Shown one piece after another: positions 60,329 to 64,000 of a stretch of 64,000 bases of DNA. How positions within the stretch are numbered: position 1 is the first letter of the stretch; every line of letters starts with the position of its first letter. The notes below the pieces were generated by a model. That model was given only the letters and a program-made list of their open reading frames with translations. It did no database searches and had not been told where the DNA came from. The position numbers were made by a program, and so were the translations under genes. This stretch comes from Begonia masoniana. Its lineage: Eukaryota; Streptophyta; Magnoliopsida; Cucurbitales; Begoniaceae. The DNA lies in assembly GCA_022432975.1 (NCBI GenBank), contig CM039504.1, positions 4,189,459 to 4,253,458 on the forward strand, written 5' to 3'.

Positions 60329-62611
60329 TGTAGGATCGAAATTGTCTAAGATGGGGGTGAATTAAACTTTTTAATTTTAATTACAAGTCACCCTAATTTC
60401 TCCCTTGATTAAACTATTAGTTTTAACACAAGTAATCAAATTATGTAAACAGAGAGAGAGAGAAATACGACACCAGTATTTTTACGTGGTTTGGCCAAAC
60501 TGCCTACGTCCACGCTCCAAGGCTCACTCCTTGAAGATCCTTACCCTTCTCCTCACGAGAAAACACAGATCGGGATTCCGGGCTCCGATCAACTGCCTTT
60601 ACAGATCTGGATTGAACTTCACGGGCGTCAATCCACTGCCTTTTACAAATGATTTGAGTTTGTAAAATTAAGTACAGACTACACTCTCACAGTAATTGAA
60701 TCTCAAGTTAGGATTGAGAGATGTAGAGAAAATACAGAGTGTTATCACTTTCGCAGCTTAGGGCTCAGTATTCAAATTTGCAAAAGTTGTTCCTTCGTGC
60801 TCTAAGCTCGACTTAAATACTCTGTCTTCAAATCGGCTTGGCTTCAATGCTCCTTATCCAATAATAGAAGTTTAGTTACCGTTGGAGCAGCTTTCGTACA
60901 AGTTCAGGTAGCTGTTGCCGATTGTAGTTGTAAGTCGTCGTCGCCATAAATGTTCTGAAGTTAAAGCTTGAAAACGACGTCACTGTAGCTTCGCGGTTTA
61001 TTTGAATTCTGGCGGAAGACAAAGCTGAGTTAGTCTTGAACCGCCATCGGATGATGAAGCTTTAAACGCTTGAACCGGCATCGGATGATGAAGCTTGAAA
61101 CACTTGAACCGGCATTGGATGATTAAATCTTAGACCTCTTCCGCCTTTGTCGTTTAGTGACCGGAAGAGGATTTCGTTGAAGTCATCTGCCTTTGTCGTT
61201 TAGTGGCCGGAAGAGTAATTTGGTTTACTCATCCGCCTTTGTCGTTTAGTGGCCGGAAGAGTAATTTGGTTTACTCATCCGCCTTTGTCGTTTAGTGGCC
61301 GGAAGAGTAATTTGGTTTACTCATCCGCTCTTGTCGTTTTGTGACCGGTGGATTGATTTTTGTAAACGACTCCGCTCTTGTCGTTTTGTGACCGGTGGAT
61401 TGATTTTTGTAAACGACTCCGCTCTTGTCGTTTTGTGACCGCCGCTCTTGTCGTTTTGTGACCGGTGGATTGATTTTTGTAAACGACTCCGCTCTTGTCG
61501 TTTTGTGACCGGTGGATTGATTTTTGTAAACGACTCCGCTCTTGTCGTTTTGTGACCGGTGGATTGATTTTTGTAAACGACTCCGCTCTTGTCGTTTTGT
61601 GACCGGTGGATTGATTTTTGTAAACGACTCCGCTCTTGTCGTTTTGTGACCGGTGGATTGATTTTTGTAAACGACTCCGCTCTTGTCGTTTTGTGACCGG
61701 TGGATTGATTTTTGTAAACGACTCCGCTCTTGTCGTTTTGTGACCGGTGGATTGATTTTTGTAAACGACTCCGCTCTTGTCGTTTTGTGACCGGTGGATT
61801 GATTTTTGTAAACGACTCCGCTCTTGTCGTTTTGTGACCGGTGGATTGATTTTTGTAAACGACTCCGCTCTTGTCGTTTTGTGACCGGTGGATTGATTTT
61901 TGTAAACGACTCCGCTCTTGTCGTTTTGTGACCGGTGGATTGATTTTTGTAAACGACTCCGCTCTTGTCGTTTTGTGACCGGTGGATTGATTTTTGTAAA
62001 CGACTCCGCTCTTGTCGTTTTGTGACCGGTGGATTGATTTTTGTAAACGACTCCGCTCTTGTCGTTTTGTGACCGGTGGATTGATTTTTGTAAACGACTC
62101 CGCTCTTGTCGTTTTGTGACCGGTGGATTGATTTTTGTAAACGACTCCGCTCTTGTCGTTTTGTGACCGGTGGATTGATTTTTGTAAACGACTCCGCTCT
62201 TGTCGTTTTGTGACCGGTGGATTGATTTTTGTAAACGACTCCGCTCTTGTCGTTTTGTGACCGGTGGATTGATTTTTGTAAACGACTCCGCTCTTGTCGT
62301 TTTGTGACCGGTGGATTGATTTTTGTAAACGACTCCGCTCTTGTCGTTTTGTGACCGGTGGATTGATTTTTGTAAACGACTCCGCTCTTGTCGTTTTGTG
62401 ACCGGTGGATTGATTTTTGTAAACGACTCCGCTCTTGTCGTTTAATCACATGCATTAAAAACTAAAATACTCTTTTTAAGGGTATCTCAAACAGATCTAA
62501 CTCAAATGCATTTCATTAAATTCAATTAATAAACATAATCAAATTACAATATTAGACAGACAAATACATCATCAAAAACAAATTTAGACTTAAACATCAT
62601 TTAAGTTAACA
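60329..62611 (-). repeat. 5' LTR of the Sirevirus-like element
   Basis: Begins TGTAGGATCG and ends TTAACA in plus orientation. Same as the 3' LTR apart from scattered bases, the expanded 47-bp array and loss of about 50 bp next to the array (CGTTT joins AATCACATGC). Confidence 0.92.
61323..62440. repeat. 47-bp minisatellite, about 24 units
   Basis: The unit begins CGCTCTTGTCGTTTTGTGAC and ends TTGTAAACGACTC. Copies are nearly identical; one is shortened at 61438-61445. Adjacent 46-bp relatives (CCGCCTTTGTCGTTTAGTGG) lie at 61138-61322. The unit has no stops in any minus frame, which creates a spurious 387-codon ORF. Confidence 0.97.
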
Positions 62612-63186
62612 GATGTGAGCGGTAGATGTGAGAAGTCGACGTGTCATTCGGCTGACGTGAGCGGTGGATGTTGGTAGCAGAAGATGTATTCTATCTCTAC
62701 TTCTACCGATGAGACTATTTTGTCTCTATTTCTACCGCTGACACTGTTTAGCGGTAGATGTGTTCCAGAAGACGTGTTCTGTCTCTATTACTACCACTGG
62801 AACTATTCAGCGGTAGAAGTGTTCTGTTTCCTTTTGTTTTCTTTCAATTAATTGTCTTTAATATTTTTAATTAATTAATAAATGTTGTTTCATATAAATG
62901 GTTTTCCGCTACAAGTTTTAATGATTTAAGAGACAAGTTTTGACCGCTGAGTGAAATTTTAAAAATTTTCTCAAAATGTCATAGTTCGGTTCAGTATTAT
63001 GAGTAGCGAACCGGGTTCAGAGAACTTGGGGCGTGACAGCAGAAAAAAGGCGAAAATGAAAGAGGAGACAAAAAAGCCGATGAGAGAAAAGCCATAAATA
63101 AAGAAAGCAAAAAAGGCAAAGAGGAAGAAAAGAAATTGGAGAAAGGGAGAAGAAACGAGGGAGAAGAGAGAAAAAAGAGTTGACTT
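62612..63186. other. Unassigned stretch between the Sirevirus insertion and Gypsy pol
   Basis: 62612-63010 has repeated GCGGTAGA[TA]GT and TCTACCGCT motifs and ends GGGGCGTGACA; it does not read as protease. 63040-63180 is AG-rich and resembles the Lys/Glu-rich linker before RT in Gypsy elements. Confidence 0.4.
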
Positions 63187-64000
63187 GTGAGGAAAGGTGA
63201 GGAGATAATTTTGTTACTCTACAAAGATGTTTATTTGTCCACTAACGATCTAACGAATTCTCTTTCCATAAGTGTTACCTCTCTTTTGCAGAAATTTGAT
63301 GACATATTTCTAGAGGAATTACCTAAAAGAGTTCCCCTGCTTAGGGGAATCAAGCATCAAATCGATTTCATCCCCGGAGCCACGATCCCAAACTGGCCTA
63401 CATACCGAGCAAATCCAGAGAAAACCAAGAAAATTCAAAGGCAAGTAGATGAGTTGGTAGAGAAAGGCCTAGTGAAAGAGAGTCTTAGCCCATGCTCAGT
63501 TTCGATTATATTTGTTTCTAAAAAGGACGGCACTTGAAGAATGTGCGTCGATTGCAGAGCAGTAAATAAAATTATGGTAAAGTATCGACACCCTATTCCT
63601 CACCTAGATAATATGCTTGATGAACTGTATGGTGCATATACGTTTTTCAAAATTGATTTAAAGAACGGATATTATCAAATTCGCATGAAACAAGGAGATG
63701 AATGGAAAACAGTTTTTAAAACAAAATATGGTCTTTATAAATGGTTGGTTATGCCGTTTGGACTATCTAATGCACCGAGCACGTTTATGAGAATGATGAA
63801 TCATGTTTTAAGGTAATTTATTGGAAAATTTGTTGTGGTCTACTTTGATGATATTTTATTGTATAGTAAGTCACTTGACGAAGATGTTAAGCATTTGAGA
63901 TCCGTATTTAGTGTGTTAAAATCGAATCTATTGTATGCTAATCTTAAAAAATGTACATTTTGCATGAAATCAGTAGTTTTTCTCAGTTTTGTAGTTAGCT
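63187..64000 (+). pseudogene. Ty3/Gypsy reverse transcriptase, degenerate, runs off the window
   Basis: RT blocks in order: [108 protein letters not shown] and the catalytic VVVYFDDILLYSKS. The Trp codon after KKDGT is TGA (63535-63537), and a TAA follows MNHVLR (63814-63816). It belongs with the gag at 50209-51345. Confidence 0.88.

Larger units (their letters stand above)
51345..62611 (-). mobile_element. Sirevirus-like Copia retrotransposon, near full length
   Basis: The 5' LTR is 60329-62611 (2283 bp) and the 3' LTR 51345-52653 (about 1309 bp). They agree closely by eye outside one array, and the size difference is almost wholly a 47-bp tandem array. PBS TGGTATCAGAGC is the reverse of 60315-60326, and the purine tract AAAAAGGGGGAGAT (reverse of 52654-52668) adjoins the 3' LTR. 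Order on the minus strand: gag, protease/integrase, RT/RNase H, then an additional large ORF. A two-knuckle Gag, the [20 protein letters not shown]ase H block and the extra ORF fit the Sirevirus/Maximus lineage. No matching target duplication was found, and about 18 bp of the 3' LTR outer end are absent or replaced. Confidence 0.88.

Noticed and set aside
61323..62440. Regular 47-bp repeats considered as a CRISPR-like array
   Set aside because: There are no unique spacers; the units are contiguous and the sequence is a plant LTR.
61292..62455. Open frame of 387 codons with 47-residue internal repeats
   Set aside because: The 47-bp unit is not a multiple of three and lacks stops in all three minus frames, so the repeat reads through by chance. 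It lies inside an LTR.

Overview
The window is a plant nuclear segment, most likely from a eudicot. The reasons are one spliced plant housekeeping gene with GT-AG introns, several Ty1/Copia and Ty3/Gypsy LTR retrotransposons primed by initiator-tRNA-Met (TGGTATCAGAGC), Mutator-type elements with 9-bp target duplications, and a CRF-like AP2/ERF domain. I cannot name the species. There are no bacterial-type operons, CRISPR arrays, rRNA or tRNA genes that I can see.

Layout. (1) 1-10.5 kb: the 3' two-thirds of a PLAA/DOA1/UFD3-type gene (+ strand; PFU and PUL domains; 13 exons visible). Its 4.8-kb intron carries a small non-autonomous LTR element (3152-4635) and a decayed gypsy element. (2) 10.5-21 kb: downstream flank, interrupted by a mosaic Copia element (12185-18815) that contains Gypsy fragments and a 2.6-kb solo-LTR-like element. 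A 68-codon minus-strand ORF with a TATA box follows (19979-20185). (3) About 21.25-48.2 kb: a second copy of the 7.54-21.07 kb segment, arranged in tandem. In this copy the PUL exons are a broken pseudogene. It is swollen by a 1.2-kb non-autonomous gypsy element, an 848-bp inverted-repeat MITE, a Copia element (25359-35504) hosting a 3.8-kb solo LTR, a 2.4-kb (TA)n tract, and a 6-kb Pack-MULE-like element (37964-43990). The Pack-MULE carries tocopherol-methyltransferase-like and CYP89-like fragments and a further Copia insertion. The copy also holds a 1-kb (GATCT)n tract, a short AP2/ERF ORF and the second copy of the 68-codon ORF. (4) 48.6-64 kb: a degenerate Ty3/Gypsy element (gag about 50.2-51.35 kb, RT 63.2-64 kb) split by a Sirevirus-like Copia element (51345-62611) with an extra 3' ORF.

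The most unusual property is five kilobase-scale tandem arrays, four of them of very short units: (GATACA)n, (TA)n, (CT)n, (GATCT)n and a 47-bp minisatellite. For most of them an unexpanded version survives in the window, in the sister LTR, the paralogous segment or elsewhere in the same LTR. This lets one see where the arrays grew, and two of them lie at structural breakpoints. I found no convincing new multi-gene biochemical system; the novelty lies in repeat dynamics, nested transposition and gene-fragment capture. Probably functional genes are the PLAA-like gene and possibly the duplicated 68-codon gene; nearly everything else is mobile-element or pseudogene sequence.
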